Shown one piece after another: positions 8,742 to 16,173 of a DNA stretch of 32,922 nt. The notes under the pieces were generated by a model, which was given only the letters and a program-made list of their open reading frames with translations, was not told the origin of the DNA and did no database searches. The stretch spans positions 1 to 32,922 of the forward strand of contig JALEPU010000160.1 of assembly GCA_022766905.1 (NCBI GenBank), given 5' to 3'. Source of the stretch: Lachnospiraceae bacterium. GTDB taxonomy: Bacteria > Bacillota > Clostridia > Lachnospirales > Lachnospiraceae. Both the position numbers and the translations under genes were made by a program. The stretch's first letter is position 1. Each line of letters begins with the position of its first letter.

Positions 8742-9522
8742 AATGAAATTTGGAAAAACAGGCCCTGTCAAGTTTGTAGGGCATCTGGATGTCATGCGGT
8801 ATTTTCAGAAGGCCTTTCGAAGGGCAGATGTGGATATTGCTTATTCAAAAGGATTCAGTCCTCATCAGATTTTATCTTTTGCCTCGCCACTCGGTATTGG
8901 GCTTACCAGTGAAGGAGAGTATCTGGACGCAGAATTTCACAGTGTCGATACAACCAAGGTGATGCTGGATAAAATCAACAGTGTCATGAATGAAGGGATT
9001 TTTCTTTTGGAATTTAAAAAACTGCCGGATCAGGTAAAAAACGGAATGGCCAGTGTTGCGGCAGCAGATTATGAAATCAGTTTTCGACCTGGATATTATA
9101 ATGTAGATGCATTTTTACAGCAGGCAGAACAGTTTTTATGTCAGGACTCCATTATTATGACCAAAGAGACAAAGCGCTCCCAAAAAGAAGTGGACATTCT
9201 CCCTATGATTTATGAATTCCGGGCATCTCAAAAAGGAGGATTATCTCCGGAAGATATGATTGAAAAAGCAGCCATGGGCTTTACGATGGCAGACCAGACT
9301 TTATATCTGAAAGTGAAAGCAGGAAGTGATAAAAACCTGAAACCGGACCTTGTAATGGAAGCATTTTGTAATTTCCTTGGCTTTGATTACAATAAAAAAG
9401 GGTTTATGTTTCATCGTCTGGATATGTACCTTTCCGATGAAAATGGGGAATTGAAACCTCTTGGCAGTGCAGGGGAAGATATTCTTTCTCCTATCTCTGA
9501 CCAGCAAAGTGAAACGAGGTAA
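8731..9522 (+). CDS. DUF2344 radical SAM-associated protein, TIGR03936 family
   Basis: 263-aa cytoplasmic protein beginning MKIRMKFGKTGPVKFVGHLD, typical of TIGR03936. The ATG at 8731 is seven bases after GGAGGAGGT; a TTG at 8713 is in frame but lies upstream of that ribosome binding site. The gene overlaps the end of the radical SAM gene by 11 bases, a strong sign of coupled translation and a joint product. In some clostridia the two are fused into one protein. The conserved N-terminal half (RADVDIAYSKGFSPHQ, then FASPLGIGLTSEGEY) is probably the interaction or substrate part. Precise function unknown. Confidence 0.88.
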   Translation: MKIRMKFGKTGPVKFVGHLDVMRYFQKAFRRADVDIAYSKGFSPHQILSFASPLGIGLTSEGEYLDAEFHSVDTTKVMLDKINSVMNEGIFLLEFKKLPDQVKNGMASVAAADYEISFRPGYYNVDAFLQQAEQFLCQDSIIMTKETKRSQKEVDILPMIYEFRASQKGGLSPEDMIEKAAMGFTMADQTLYLKVKAGSDKNLKPDLVMEAFCNFLGFDYNKKGFMFHRLDMYLSDENGELKPLGSAGEDILSPISDQQSETR

Positions 9523-9527
9523 GCCGA

Positions 9528-10739
9528 ATGGGTAAATTAGTCATTACCAAAGAGGAAAATCATATTATTTCTGCTTTGTTTGAAGAAGATATTCTGACAG
9601 AACTTTCCGTTGAACCGATTGAAGAGAAAAAACTGCTTGGAAATATATATACCGGTAAAGTGCAAAATATAGTAAAAAATATTAATGCAGCTTTTATAGA
9701 AGTAGAAAAGGGGCTTCTTTGTTATTATTCCCTTGATACGAATCAGGAACATATTTTTCTCAATGGAAAAAAGAAGAAAGAATTGCAGCAGGGAGATGAA
9801 ATTCTGGTTCAGGTCTGCCGGGAAGCGATGAAAACAAAGGCACCTTCTGTTACGTCTAATATCAATCTGACCGGAAAATACCTGGTCATTACGGCAATGA
9901 ATCCAACCATAGGAGTATCAGGAAAGATAGAAGATTCCTTGGTGAGAAAGCATTTGAAGGACCTGGTAGCCCCTTATAAAGGAGAACATACCGGAATGAT
10001 CGTTCGTACCAATGCCCAGGATGCAGATGACAGTGCCATCATCAAAGAAGCGATGATTCTGGAAGAACAGATGGAAACTCTTTTGAAAAAAGCTTCTTAT
10101 TTATCTTGTTTTTCTTTGGTATCCAAAGCTCCTTCCGGCTATTTGATGGATATCCGGGATTTAAGAGAAAGAAACTTAAATGAGATTATCACAGATGACA
10201 AAGAACTATACGATGAAATTTTTCAATACCTTATGATCTATCAGCCTATGGATTTAAAGAAACTGAAATTTCATGAAAATGAAATGGTATCCTTAAATCA
10301 GGTTTATAGTATTTCTCATAATCTGAAAAAGGCATTATCGGAAAAGGTCTGGTTGAAATCAGGAGGTTATCTGATCATTCAGCAGACGGAAGCTATGGTT
10401 GTCATTGATGTAAATACAGGAAAATCTATCGGGAAAAGAAAATCCCAGGATCATTTTCTGAAAATTAATCTGGAAGCAGCAAAAGAAATTGCTCATCAGT
10501 TAAGACTTCGAAATTTAAGTGGAATTATTCTGGTCGATTTTATTGATATGGAAAAAGAAGAAAGCAGATATAAATTGATGAAGGAACTGGAGCGCCTTTT
10601 GAAAGAGGATCGGATTAAGACAAGTCTGATTGATATGACTAAATTAAATCTGATTGAAATCACAAGGAAAAAGGTAAAAAAACCACTTCATGAACAGGCC
10701 GCTTTTTTAAAAGATCAGCTGGAGATATCCCTTTCCTGA
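9528..10739 (+). CDS. rng: Ribonuclease G/E family endoribonuclease
   Basis: Single-strand-specific endoribonuclease for rRNA maturation and mRNA turnover. The 403-aa protein has an N-terminal S1 domain (LGNIYTGKVQNIVKNINAAF, residues about 35-115) and the DNase I-like catalytic core with metal-binding aspartates D294 (VVIDVNTGK) and D337 (ILVDFIDME). Their 43-residue spacing equals that of D303 and D346 in E. coli RNase E. It stops soon after the TKLNLIEITRKK block and lacks the CPxC zinc-link and small domain of E. coli RNase G, so it is a minimal form. Start ATG at 9528 follows a GAGG site. It lies five bases after the radical SAM partner gene. Confidence 0.9.
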   Translation: MGKLVITKEENHIISALFEEDILTELSVEPIEEKKLLGNIYTGKVQNIVKNINAAFIEVEKGLLCYYSLDTNQEHIFLNGKKKKELQQGDEILVQVCREAMKTKAPSVTSNINLTGKYLVITAMNPTIGVSGKIEDSLVRKHLKDLVAPYKGEHTGMIVRTNAQDADDSAIIKEAMILEEQMETLLKKASYLSCFSLVSKAPSGYLMDIRDLRERNLNEIITDDKELYDEIFQYLMIYQPMDLKKLKFHENEMVSLNQVYSISHNLKKALSEKVWLKSGGYLIIQQTEAMVVIDVNTGKSIGKRKSQDHFLKINLEAAKEIAHQLRLRNLSGIILVDFIDMEKEESRYKLMKELERLLKEDRIKTSLIDMTKLNLIEITRKKVKKPLHEQAAFLKDQLEISLS

Positions 10740-10787
10740 GCAGATCAGAAAGTCTGCCTATAAAATAATATTTTTTTGAAAAATATC

Positions 10788-10819
10788 TTGACAGATAGAG
10801 GTAAGCTTGGTATTATAAT
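10788..10819 (+). promoter_or_regulatory. Promoter of the rplU operon
   Basis: Perfect -35 TTGACA at 10788-10793. The -10 is TATTAT at 10811-10816 (17-base spacer) or the overlapping TATAAT at 10814-10819 (20-base spacer). It gives the L21-L27 operon its own strong promoter separate from rng. Confidence 0.75.
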
Positions 10820-10824
10820 CAGAG

Positions 10825-10900
10825 TGTGCCGCACAACGAGGTTAAAACTCTTTTCAAGATACCGTAGTTGGCGAGTTTTAAGTAATAGGAGGAGACGTTC
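10825..10900 (+). ncRNA. Ribosomal protein L21 leader (autoregulatory mRNA element)
   Basis: The leader between the promoter and rplU contains the GTGCCGCACAACGAGG segment and pairing of AAAACTC (10844-10850) with GAGTTTT (10873-10879), ending just before the GGAGGAG ribosome binding site. Such an L21 leader is known upstream of rplU in Firmicutes, where excess L21 is thought to bind and repress its own operon. I identify it from position and these conserved bases; no covariance search was done. Confidence 0.7.
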
Positions 10901-11209
10901 ATGTACGCTATTATTGCAACAGGTGGAAAACAGTATAAAGTAAGCGAAGGCGATGTAATCAGAGTTGAAAAACTTGGCGTTGAAGCTGGTTCTGCTTATA
11001 CTTTTGACCAGGTTTTGTTTGTAGGCGGAGAAGAAGCTAAAGTAGGTAATCCTACTGTAGAAGGCGCTTCCGTAGAAGCTACTGTTGTTGGTGATGGTAA
11101 GGCTAAAAAAGTCATTGTATATAAGTACAAAAGAAAAACCGGATACCACAAAAAACAGGGACATAGACAAGCATTTACACAGGTTAAGATTGAAAAAATC
11201 AATGCTTAA
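10901..11209 (+). CDS. rplU: 50S ribosomal protein L21
   Basis: 102 aa, the standard bacterial length. The sequence begins [20 protein letters not shown] and ends with the conserved [14 protein letters not shown] segment, which binds 23S rRNA. A strong GGAGGAG site precedes the ATG. First gene of the rplU-prp-rpmA operon, with its own promoter and structured leader. Confidence 0.98.
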   Translation: MYAIIATGGKQYKVSEGDVIRVEKLGVEAGSAYTFDQVLFVGGEEAKVGNPTVEGASVEATVVGDGKAKKVIVYKYKRKTGYHKKQGHRQAFTQVKIEKINA

Positions 11210-11230
11210 TGAATTCCAGGTAGAAAAGTT

Positions 11231-11560
11231 ATGACAACGATTCGTATCTACAAGGACAAAACTGGAGCTTATAAGGGTTTCCAGTGCCGGGACCATGCAG
11301 GCAGTGGTGAATATGGATTTGACATTGTATGTGCATCTATTTCCGTACTCACAATTAATACTGTCAATTCTCTGGAACAGCTTACGAAGGATACCTTCGA
11401 TTTAACCCAGGAAGAAACGATTGGCCTGATTCAGGTAATCTTTCATGATACTCTCAGCGAGGCTGGGAAATTACTGATGGATTCTTACGTACTTGGCTTA
11501 GATTCAATCCAGGAAGAGTATGGTACTTCATATATTCAAGTATTCTATAAGGAGGTGTAA
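11231..11560 (+). CDS. prp: Ribosomal-processing cysteine protease Prp
   Basis: 109-aa cysteine protease that removes the N-terminal extension of ribosomal protein L27 in Firmicutes. The catalytic pair is visible as H22 ([12 protein letters not shown]) and C34 (IVCASIS), the same positions as in S. aureus Prp. It sits between rplU and rpmA, the universal location of the family. Its substrate is encoded six bases downstream and carries the expected cleavage motif. The ATG at 11231 follows a weak GTAGAAAAG ribosome binding region, consistent with low expression between two highly expressed ribosomal genes. Confidence 0.95.
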   Translation: MTTIRIYKDKTGAYKGFQCRDHAGSGEYGFDIVCASISVLTINTVNSLEQLTKDTFDLTQEETIGLIQVIFHDTLSEAGKLLMDSYVLGLDSIQEEYGTSYIQVFYKEV

Positions 11561-11565
11561 CGATC

Positions 11566-11847
11566 ATGATGAAAATGAACCTTCAATTTTTCGCTCATAA
11601 AAAGGGTGTTGGTTCCACAAAGAACGGTAGAGATTCTGAGTCCAAAAGACTTGGCGCGAAAAGAGCTGACGGACAGTTTGTAAAAGCAGGAAATATTCTT
11701 TACAGACAGCGTGGTACTAAGATTCACCCAGGTGTGAACGTAGGACGTGGCGGAGATGACACATTATTTGCTTTAGTAGATGGTGTTGTACATTTCGAAA
11801 GAAAAGGCAGAGACAAAAAACAGTGCTCTGTATACCCAGTAGCGTAA
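11566..11847 (+). CDS. rpmA: 50S ribosomal protein L27 with Prp-cleaved N-terminal extension
   Basis: 93-aa precursor of L27, which reaches into the peptidyl transferase centre. The N terminus [14 protein letters not shown] contains the Firmicute cleavage motif: Prp cuts after the second Phe to leave AHKKG as the mature N terminus. The body ([15 protein letters not shown], then [15 protein letters not shown]) is typical. AGGAGGTG lies eight bases before the first ATG; the second ATG at 11569 could also serve. Last gene of the operon before a terminator. Confidence 0.97.
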   Translation: MMKMNLQFFAHKKGVGSTKNGRDSESKRLGAKRADGQFVKAGNILYRQRGTKIHPGVNVGRGGDDTLFALVDGVVHFERKGRDKKQCSVYPVA

Positions 11848-11879
11848 CAATGGAACGGGATTTTCCCGGAAGACATTGT
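11847..11879 (+). other. Hairpin after rpmA
   Basis: ACAATG at 11847-11852 pairs with CATTGT at 11874-11879 and CGGG with CCCG inside it. No T run follows, so it is not itself a terminator. It may protect the 3' end of the rplU-rpmA mRNA or act together with the terminator just downstream. Confidence 0.45.
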
Positions 11880-11899
11880 CATGAATTAAGATAACAAGG

Positions 11900-11934
11900 C
11901 GGCTTCAATCACATTGATTTGGAGCCGTTTTTTT
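11900..11934 (+). terminator. Intrinsic terminator of the rplU-prp-rpmA operon
   Basis: CGGCTTCAA at 11900-11908 pairs with TTGGAGCCG at 11919-11927 (one G-U), followed by seven T residues at 11928-11934. It lies only 22 bases before the obgE start, with no clear separate promoter in between, so partial read-through into obgE is likely. Confidence 0.8.
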
Positions 11935-11956
11935 GAACAAAAAGGCAGGTGATACC

Positions 11957-13249
11957 ATGTTTGCAGATCGTGCAAAAATCTATATCCGTTCCGGAAAAGG
12001 CGGCGATGGACATGTCAGTTTCCGACGGGAGTTATACGTACCAAATGGGGGCCCTGATGGCGGCGATGGTGGAAACGGAGGAGATCTGATCTTCGTTGTT
12101 GACGAGGGACTGAATACATTGGCAGATTTTCGTCATGTGCGTAAATACTGTGCAGGAGACGGCCAGGAAGGAAGCAAACGGAAATGTACCGGTGCCAGCG
12201 GCGAAAACCTGATTGTGAAAGTGCCTCCTGGAACCGTAATCAAAGATGCGGAAACCGGAAAAGTGATTCTGGATATGGCAAATAAAAAAGAGCCTGTGAT
12301 TCTTTTAAAAGGCGGAAGAGGCGGAAAAGGGAACCGGCATTATGTTACTTCAGTCATGCAGGCTCCGAAATATGCCCAGCCTGGCCAGCCGGCTCAGGAA
12401 CTCTGGGTTACACTGGAATTGAAGGTAATTGCTGATGTAGGACTGGTAGGCTTTCCTAATGTGGGAAAATCCACCATTCTTTCCCGGGTAACCAATGCAA
12501 GACCTAAGATTGCCAATTATCATTTTACCACCCTGAATCCAAATCTTGGAGTCGTAGATCTGGCAGATGGCCAGGGATTTGTGATGGCTGACATTCCGGG
12601 AATTATCGAAGGAGCATCAGAAGGTGTTGGGTTAGGATATGAATTTTTACGCCATATTGAACGAACAAAAGTAATCATTCATATGGTAGATGGTGCTTCT
12701 GTGGAAGGCAGAGACCCCATTGCAGATATCAGGGCAATTAACGATGAACTGAAAAAATATAACGAAGAAATTTTAAGCCGGCCTCAGGTGATTGCAGCAA
12801 ACAAGATGGATGCCATATCACCGGAAGAAGGAGAAGATATCATTTCCCTGTTAAAAGAAGAATTTGAACCATCCGGAATTATGGTTTTCCCTATATCCGC
12901 TGTCAGCGGACAAGGTGTTACAGAGCTTTTATGGCATGTAAATGATCTGTTAAAATCCCTTCCGGAAGAACCGGTTGAATTTGAACAGGAAATCTTCCCG
13001 GCTTATACGTCTGAAATTTCTGATTCTATCCTTGTAACAAAGAGTGAAGAAGAAGAGGGTGTCTTCCTGGTAGAAGGCCCTAAGGTGGAAAGAATGCTTG
13101 GATACACCAATCTGGAGTCAGAAAAAGGTTTTGATTTCTTCCAAAAATTCTTAAAAGAAAACGGCATTTTGAAACAACTGGAAGAACTGGGAATCGAAGA
13201 GGGAGATACGGTTAAATTATATAATCTGGAATTTGAATATTATCGATAA
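11957..13249 (+). CDS. obgE: GTPase Obg
   Basis: Essential GTPase in 50S subunit assembly and stringent control, 430 aa. The N-terminal glycine-rich Obg fold (SGKGGDGHVSFRRE, then GGPDGGDGGNGG) is followed by the G domain with G1 GFPNVGKS (165-172), G3 DIPGIIEGA, G4 NKMD and G5 SAVSGQG, and by the C-terminal OCT domain (about residues 345-430). The ATG at 11957 has AGGTGAT upstream; a TTG at 11933 falls in the terminator T run and is rejected. It heads a gene string with yhbY, nadD, yqeK and rsfS. Confidence 0.97.
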   Translation: MFADRAKIYIRSGKGGDGHVSFRRELYVPNGGPDGGDGGNGGDLIFVVDEGLNTLADFRHVRKYCAGDGQEGSKRKCTGASGENLIVKVPPGTVIKDAETGKVILDMANKKEPVILLKGGRGGKGNRHYVTSVMQAPKYAQPGQPAQELWVTLELKVIADVGLVGFPNVGKSTILSRVTNARPKIANYHFTTLNPNLGVVDLADGQGFVMADIPGIIEGASEGVGLGYEFLRHIERTKVIIHMVDGASVEGRDPIADIRAINDELKKYNEEILSRPQVIAANKMDAISPEEGEDIISLLKEEFEPSGIMVFPISAVSGQGVTELLWHVNDLLKSLPEEPVEFEQEIFPAYTSEISDSILVTKSEEEEGVFLVEGPKVERMLGYTNLESEKGFDFFQKFLKENGILKQLEELGIEEGDTVKLYNLEFEYYR

Positions 13250-13264
13250 ATCGGAGGAAATGAT

Positions 13265-13558
13265 ATGACAAGTAAACAACGTGCCTATTTAAAAGGGCTG
13301 GCCATGAATATGGATCCTATTTTTCAGGTAGGAAAATCCTCCCTTACCCCTGAATTCATTGAGGGTGTCCGGGAAGCAATTGATGCCAGAGAATTGATTA
13401 AAATCTCTGTTTTAAAAAACTGTATGGATGATCCAAAAGAAATTGCACAGGTACTGGCAGAGAGAACCCGTTCTCAGGTTGTACAGGTGATTGGCAAAAA
13501 AATTGTTCTCTACAAAGAATCAAAAGATAGAAAAAGAATTGAACTGCCAAAAGCCTGA
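13265..13558 (+). CDS. yhbY: Ribosome assembly RNA-binding protein YhbY (CRM domain)
   Basis: 97-aa single CRM-domain protein that associates with pre-50S ribosomal particles. The start MTSKQRAYLKGLAMNMDPIF is followed by the conserved QVGKSSLTPEFIEGVREAIDARELIKISVL block. A GGAGG site precedes the ATG, 15 bases after obgE. The obgE-yhbY-nadD order is widely conserved in Firmicutes and supports a ribosome-assembly role. Confidence 0.95.
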   Translation: MTSKQRAYLKGLAMNMDPIFQVGKSSLTPEFIEGVREAIDARELIKISVLKNCMDDPKEIAQVLAERTRSQVVQVIGKKIVLYKESKDRKRIELPKA

Positions 13559-13591
13559 TGATTTAATATGAATATCCAGAGGACAAAAATC

Positions 13592-14236
13592 ATGAAAAGA
13601 AAGAAAATTGGCATTATGGGAGGAACCTTTAATCCGATTCATAACGGTCATCTGGTGCTTGGCCAGACTGCCTATGAACAATTTAAGCTGGATCAGATTT
13701 TATTTATGCCTACCAAAAATCCTTATTATAAAAAGTTGAATCATACTGCTACATTAGAAGACCGGGTGAATATGGTGAAACTGGCGATTGAGGCTAATGA
13801 TGCGTTTGCCTTTTCTGATCTGGAACTTTTGAGAGAGGGCAATACCTACACCGTTGAAACATTAAAGATTCTGACAAGAGAAAACCCGGATACGGAATAC
13901 TATTTTATTATGGGCGCAGATTCCCTATACCATTTTGAAACATGGAAAGATGCCGCTTCTATTTTAAAAATGGCGATCCTTTTAGTGGCAGCAAGAGATG
14001 ATGTTTCTTCCCATGCCATAGAAGGGCAGATTGAATATCTGGAAAATAAATACGAAGAAGGGAATATTCAATGTCTGATGACACCAAATCTTGAAATTTC
14101 ATCCAACAACATCAGGAAACGGTGCAGGGAAGGAAAAAGTATCCGCTATCTGGTGCCAGATCAGGTGATGAAATATATCAAAGATCATGGTTTATACGAA
14201 AATTCCTGCAGGGAAGGAGAGACTTTTGGTGTATAA
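13592..14236 (+). CDS. nadD: Nicotinate-nucleotide adenylyltransferase
   Basis: Converts nicotinate mononucleotide and ATP to deamido-NAD in NAD biosynthesis; 214 aa. The nucleotidyltransferase motif GGTFNPIHNGH (HxGH at residues 17-20) lies at the N terminus and ISSNNIRKR near the C terminus. The ATG at 13592 has AGAGGA eight bases upstream; the in-frame ATG at 13568 has none. The 3' end overlaps the 5' end of the HD-domain gene. Confidence 0.95.
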   Translation: MKRKKIGIMGGTFNPIHNGHLVLGQTAYEQFKLDQILFMPTKNPYYKKLNHTATLEDRVNMVKLAIEANDAFAFSDLELLREGNTYTVETLKILTRENPDTEYYFIMGADSLYHFETWKDAASILKMAILLVAARDDVSSHAIEGQIEYLENKYEEGNIQCLMTPNLEISSNNIRKRCREGKSIRYLVPDQVMKYIKDHGLYENSCREGETFGV

Positions 14237-14792
14237 TATAGACGATATAAGAGCGATTCTGAAAAATAAATTATCAGAAAAAAGATATGAACACACCCTT
14301 GGAGTAGAATATACAGCTGCCGCTCTTGCCATGCGTTATGGAGCAGATATGAATAAGGCAAGAGTTGCCGGCCTGCTGCATGATTGTGCCAAGTATTTTC
14401 CGGGAGAAAAGTTACTGGCAAAGTGTCGGAAACATCATCTTGAAATAAATCAATATGAACAGGATTATCCGGAATTGCTTCACGCTAAAGTGGGAGCTTA
14501 TCTGGCATCCAGCAAATACGGCGTACAGGATGAAGAAATTTTATCGGCAATTACCTGGCATACAACAGGACGTCCGGACATGACACTGCTGGACAAAATC
14601 ATTTATATTGCCGATTACATTGAACCAAACCGCAATAAAGCTCCTGATCTGGATGAAATCCGAGAACTGGCATTCAAAGATCTGGATGAATGTCTGATGA
14701 CCATTCTTTCTCATACCCTTTCTTATCTGAAAGAAAAAGGTTCGGTCATCGATCCGACAACCTTTGCGACTTATGAGTATTACAGGAGGTAA
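14226..14792 (+). CDS. yqeK: HD-domain Ap4A hydrolase YqeK
   Basis: HD-superfamily phosphohydrolase; characterised YqeK proteins split diadenosine tetraphosphate symmetrically to ADP. The metal-binding motif is visible in HTLGVEYTAAALAMRYG followed by LLHDCAKYF, and ITWHTTGRPDM further on. The start is uncertain: TTG at 14226 and GTG at 14229 follow AAGGAG (14214-14219) at suitable distances, while the in-frame ATG at 14187 lies upstream of that site inside nadD. I choose TTG (188 aa), which overlaps nadD by 11 bases. Confidence 0.9.
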   Translation: MVYNIDDIRAILKNKLSEKRYEHTLGVEYTAAALAMRYGADMNKARVAGLLHDCAKYFPGEKLLAKCRKHHLEINQYEQDYPELLHAKVGAYLASSKYGVQDEEILSAITWHTTGRPDMTLLDKIIYIADYIEPNRNKAPDLDEIRELAFKDLDECLMTILSHTLSYLKEKGSVIDPTTFATYEYYRR

Positions 14793-14798
14793 TCATAT

Positions 14799-15152
14799 AT
14801 GACAGCAAAAGAAATGGCAAGATGTGCTTATCTTGCTCTGGATGAAAAAAAAGCAGAAGATATTACAGTAATTGACATTAGCGGTGTATCAACCGTAGCC
14901 GATTACTTTATTATTGCAAATGGTACCAACAGCAATCAGGTTCTTGCTATGGTAGATAACGTGGAAGAACAGCTTCACAAAGCCGGTTATGACCCAAAGC
15001 AGGTAGAAGGATATCGACAGGGAAACTGGGTTCTCCTTGATTATATCGACATCATCGTTCATGTATTTGACAAGGAAAATCGCCTATTTTATGATCTGGA
15101 ACGTATCTGGCGTGATGGAAAATGTATTGATATCAAAGAGTTGGAAGACTAA
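14799..15152 (+). CDS. rsfS: Ribosomal silencing factor RsfS
   Basis: 117-aa protein that binds L14 and blocks subunit joining when nutrients are short. Conserved core: ITVIDISGVSTVADYFIIA, NSNQVLAMVDNVEEQL, and the C-terminal GNWVLLDYIDIIVHVFDKENR. AGGAGG lies nine bases before the ATG, and the gene follows yqeK after six bases. Last gene of the obgE string; a structured element and a terminator follow. Confidence 0.96.
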   Translation: MTAKEMARCAYLALDEKKAEDITVIDISGVSTVADYFIIANGTNSNQVLAMVDNVEEQLHKAGYDPKQVEGYRQGNWVLLDYIDIIVHVFDKENRLFYDLERIWRDGKCIDIKELED

Positions 15153-15155
15153 TAT

Positions 15156-15257
15156 TATATCAGATGGAAGATGATTCCCGCCTCTTCAGGCGGCGAGCAA
15201 GAAATATATATCAGTGACGGGTGTCAATCCCCCCATCTGATATACGCTCCGCGAGCC
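15156..15257. repeat. Palindromic structured element, REP- or small-RNA-like
   Basis: A perfect 12-bp inverted repeat (TATATCAGATGG at 15156-15167, CCATCTGATATA at 15233-15244) encloses a GC-rich hairpin CCGCCT-CTTC-AGGCGG at 15178-15193 and a GGG/CCC pairing. A small GCTC-CGC-GAGC hairpin follows. The inner part is far more GC-rich than its surroundings. It lies between the rsfS stop and the terminator, so it is transcribed at the 3' end of the operon. It may be an interspersed palindromic repeat or a structured RNA; only one copy is in the window. Confidence 0.5.
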
Positions 15258-15283
15258 TTGAATTTATCTATTTATCTATACAG

Positions 15284-15335
15284 AAAGATGGTCTATCAGT
15301 TCCGAAATACGGCCCTGATAGACCATCTTTATTTT
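15284..15335. terminator. Bidirectional terminator between rsfS and lexA
   Basis: AAAGATGGTCTATCAG at 15284-15299 pairs perfectly over 16 bp with CTGATAGACCATCTTT at 15315-15330. Its A-rich 5' and T-rich 3' flanks allow termination of the rightward rsfS transcript and of the leftward lexA transcript. Confidence 0.85.
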
Positions 15336-15368
15336 ATAACATAAACTTCTATCCAAAATAAGATAATT

Positions 15369-15986
15369 TTATCTAAACATACGGAAAAGGCCGATAACAT
15401 GACCGATAATAGATACTTCATTCACGATGATTGGTTCCATAAAATCATTCTCAGGCTGTAAACGAAAATATCCCTTTTCTTTGTAAAAACGCTTTACCGT
15501 CACTTCTTCGCCAATCATGGCGACTACAATCTGTCCGTTGGAAGCGGTAACAGCTTCTTCTACCAAAATATAATCTCCATCCAGAATGCCTGCATTGATC
15601 ATGCTTTCCCCTCTGACTTTTAACATAAAAGACTGCTTATTATGAAGAAAATCCGGTGCAATCGGAAAATATCCTTCGATATTCTCTACCGCAAGAATAG
15701 GCTTTCCGGCAGTGACTGTTCCTAGAATCGGAACATTAACCAGCTCTCGTCTGGTTAAATTAAATTTATCATCAATAATCTCGATTGCCCTTGGCTTTGT
15801 TGGATCACGTCTTATGTAACCGTTTTTTTCCAAAGTTTCCAAATGAGAATGAACGGAAGAAGTAGACTTTAAAGAAACTGCTTCACAAATCTCCCGAACA
15901 GATGGCGGATAGCCTTTCATTAAAATCTCCTGTTTCATATATTCTAAAATCTCTAATTGCTTCTTGCTTATCTTGCCGTAGCTCAT
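15369..15986 (-). CDS. lexA: SOS repressor LexA
   Basis: 205-aa transcriptional repressor of the DNA-damage response with a self-cleaving S24 peptidase domain. The N-terminal winged helix-turn-helix spans about residues 1-68 (PSVREICEAVSLKSTSSVHSH). The cleavage site is A93-G94 (TVTAGKPI) and the catalytic dyad S128 (VRGESMINAG) and K165 (TVKRF), near-identical to B. subtilis positions. The ATG at 15986 has AAGGAGG six bases upstream; a long in-frame extension beyond it crosses the promoter and the divergent gene and is rejected. A LexA-box-like site lies at its own promoter. Confidence 0.97.
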   Translation of the reverse strand: MSYGKISKKQLEILEYMKQEILMKGYPPSVREICEAVSLKSTSSVHSHLETLEKNGYIRRDPTKPRAIEIIDDKFNLTRRELVNVPILGTVTAGKPILAVENIEGYFPIAPDFLHNKQSFMLKVRGESMINAGILDGDYILVEEAVTASNGQIVVAMIGEEVTVKRFYKEKGYFRLQPENDFMEPIIVNEVSIIGHVIGLFRMFR

Positions 15987-16006
15987 CCATATCCTCCTTA
16001 TTACAC

Positions 16007-16020
16007 CGAACATATTTTTT
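16007..16020. promoter_or_regulatory. LexA-box-like site at the lexA promoter
   Basis: CGAACATATTTTTT matches the Firmicute DinR/LexA consensus CGAACRNRYGTTYC at 12 of 14 positions. It overlaps the predicted start of the leftward lexA transcript, whose promoter reads TATACT (16024-16029) and TTGTTT (16047-16052) on the minus strand with 17 bases between. This fits autorepression. Confidence 0.6.
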
Positions 16021-16099
16021 ATAAGTATACCATATTTGGAAAAAGAAAACAAGCGTTTTCCTTCCAATAAGAAAACAGAACAAATTTTCTCTTTTCCTA

Positions 16100-16128
16100 T
16101 TGACAAAAGAACGACTGTTCGATATAAT
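16100..16128 (+). promoter_or_regulatory. SOS-controlled promoter of the yneA-like gene
   Basis: TTGACA at 16100-16105 and TATAAT at 16123-16128 with a 17-base spacer form a consensus promoter. The spacer carries AGAACGACTGTTCG (16108-16121), whose GAAC-N4-GTTC core is an intact LexA half-site pair. LexA bound there would block RNA polymerase. Confidence 0.8.
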
Positions 16129-16135
16129 TCAAATA

Positions 16136-16149
16136 GAAACATAAGTTCG
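16136..16149. promoter_or_regulatory. Second LexA-box-like site of the yneA-like gene
   Basis: GAAACATAAGTTCG fits the reverse complement of the LexA consensus (GRAACRYNYGTTCG) at 13 of 14 positions. It lies at the predicted transcript start, 28 bases downstream of the first box. Confidence 0.65.
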
Positions 16150-16173
16150 GTACTATTTGAGGAGGTAACAATT

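Noticed and set aside
10745-11296. 183-codon open frame on the minus strand opposite rplU
   Set aside because: Antisense to the L21 promoter, leader and gene, with no recognisable domain or ribosome binding site.
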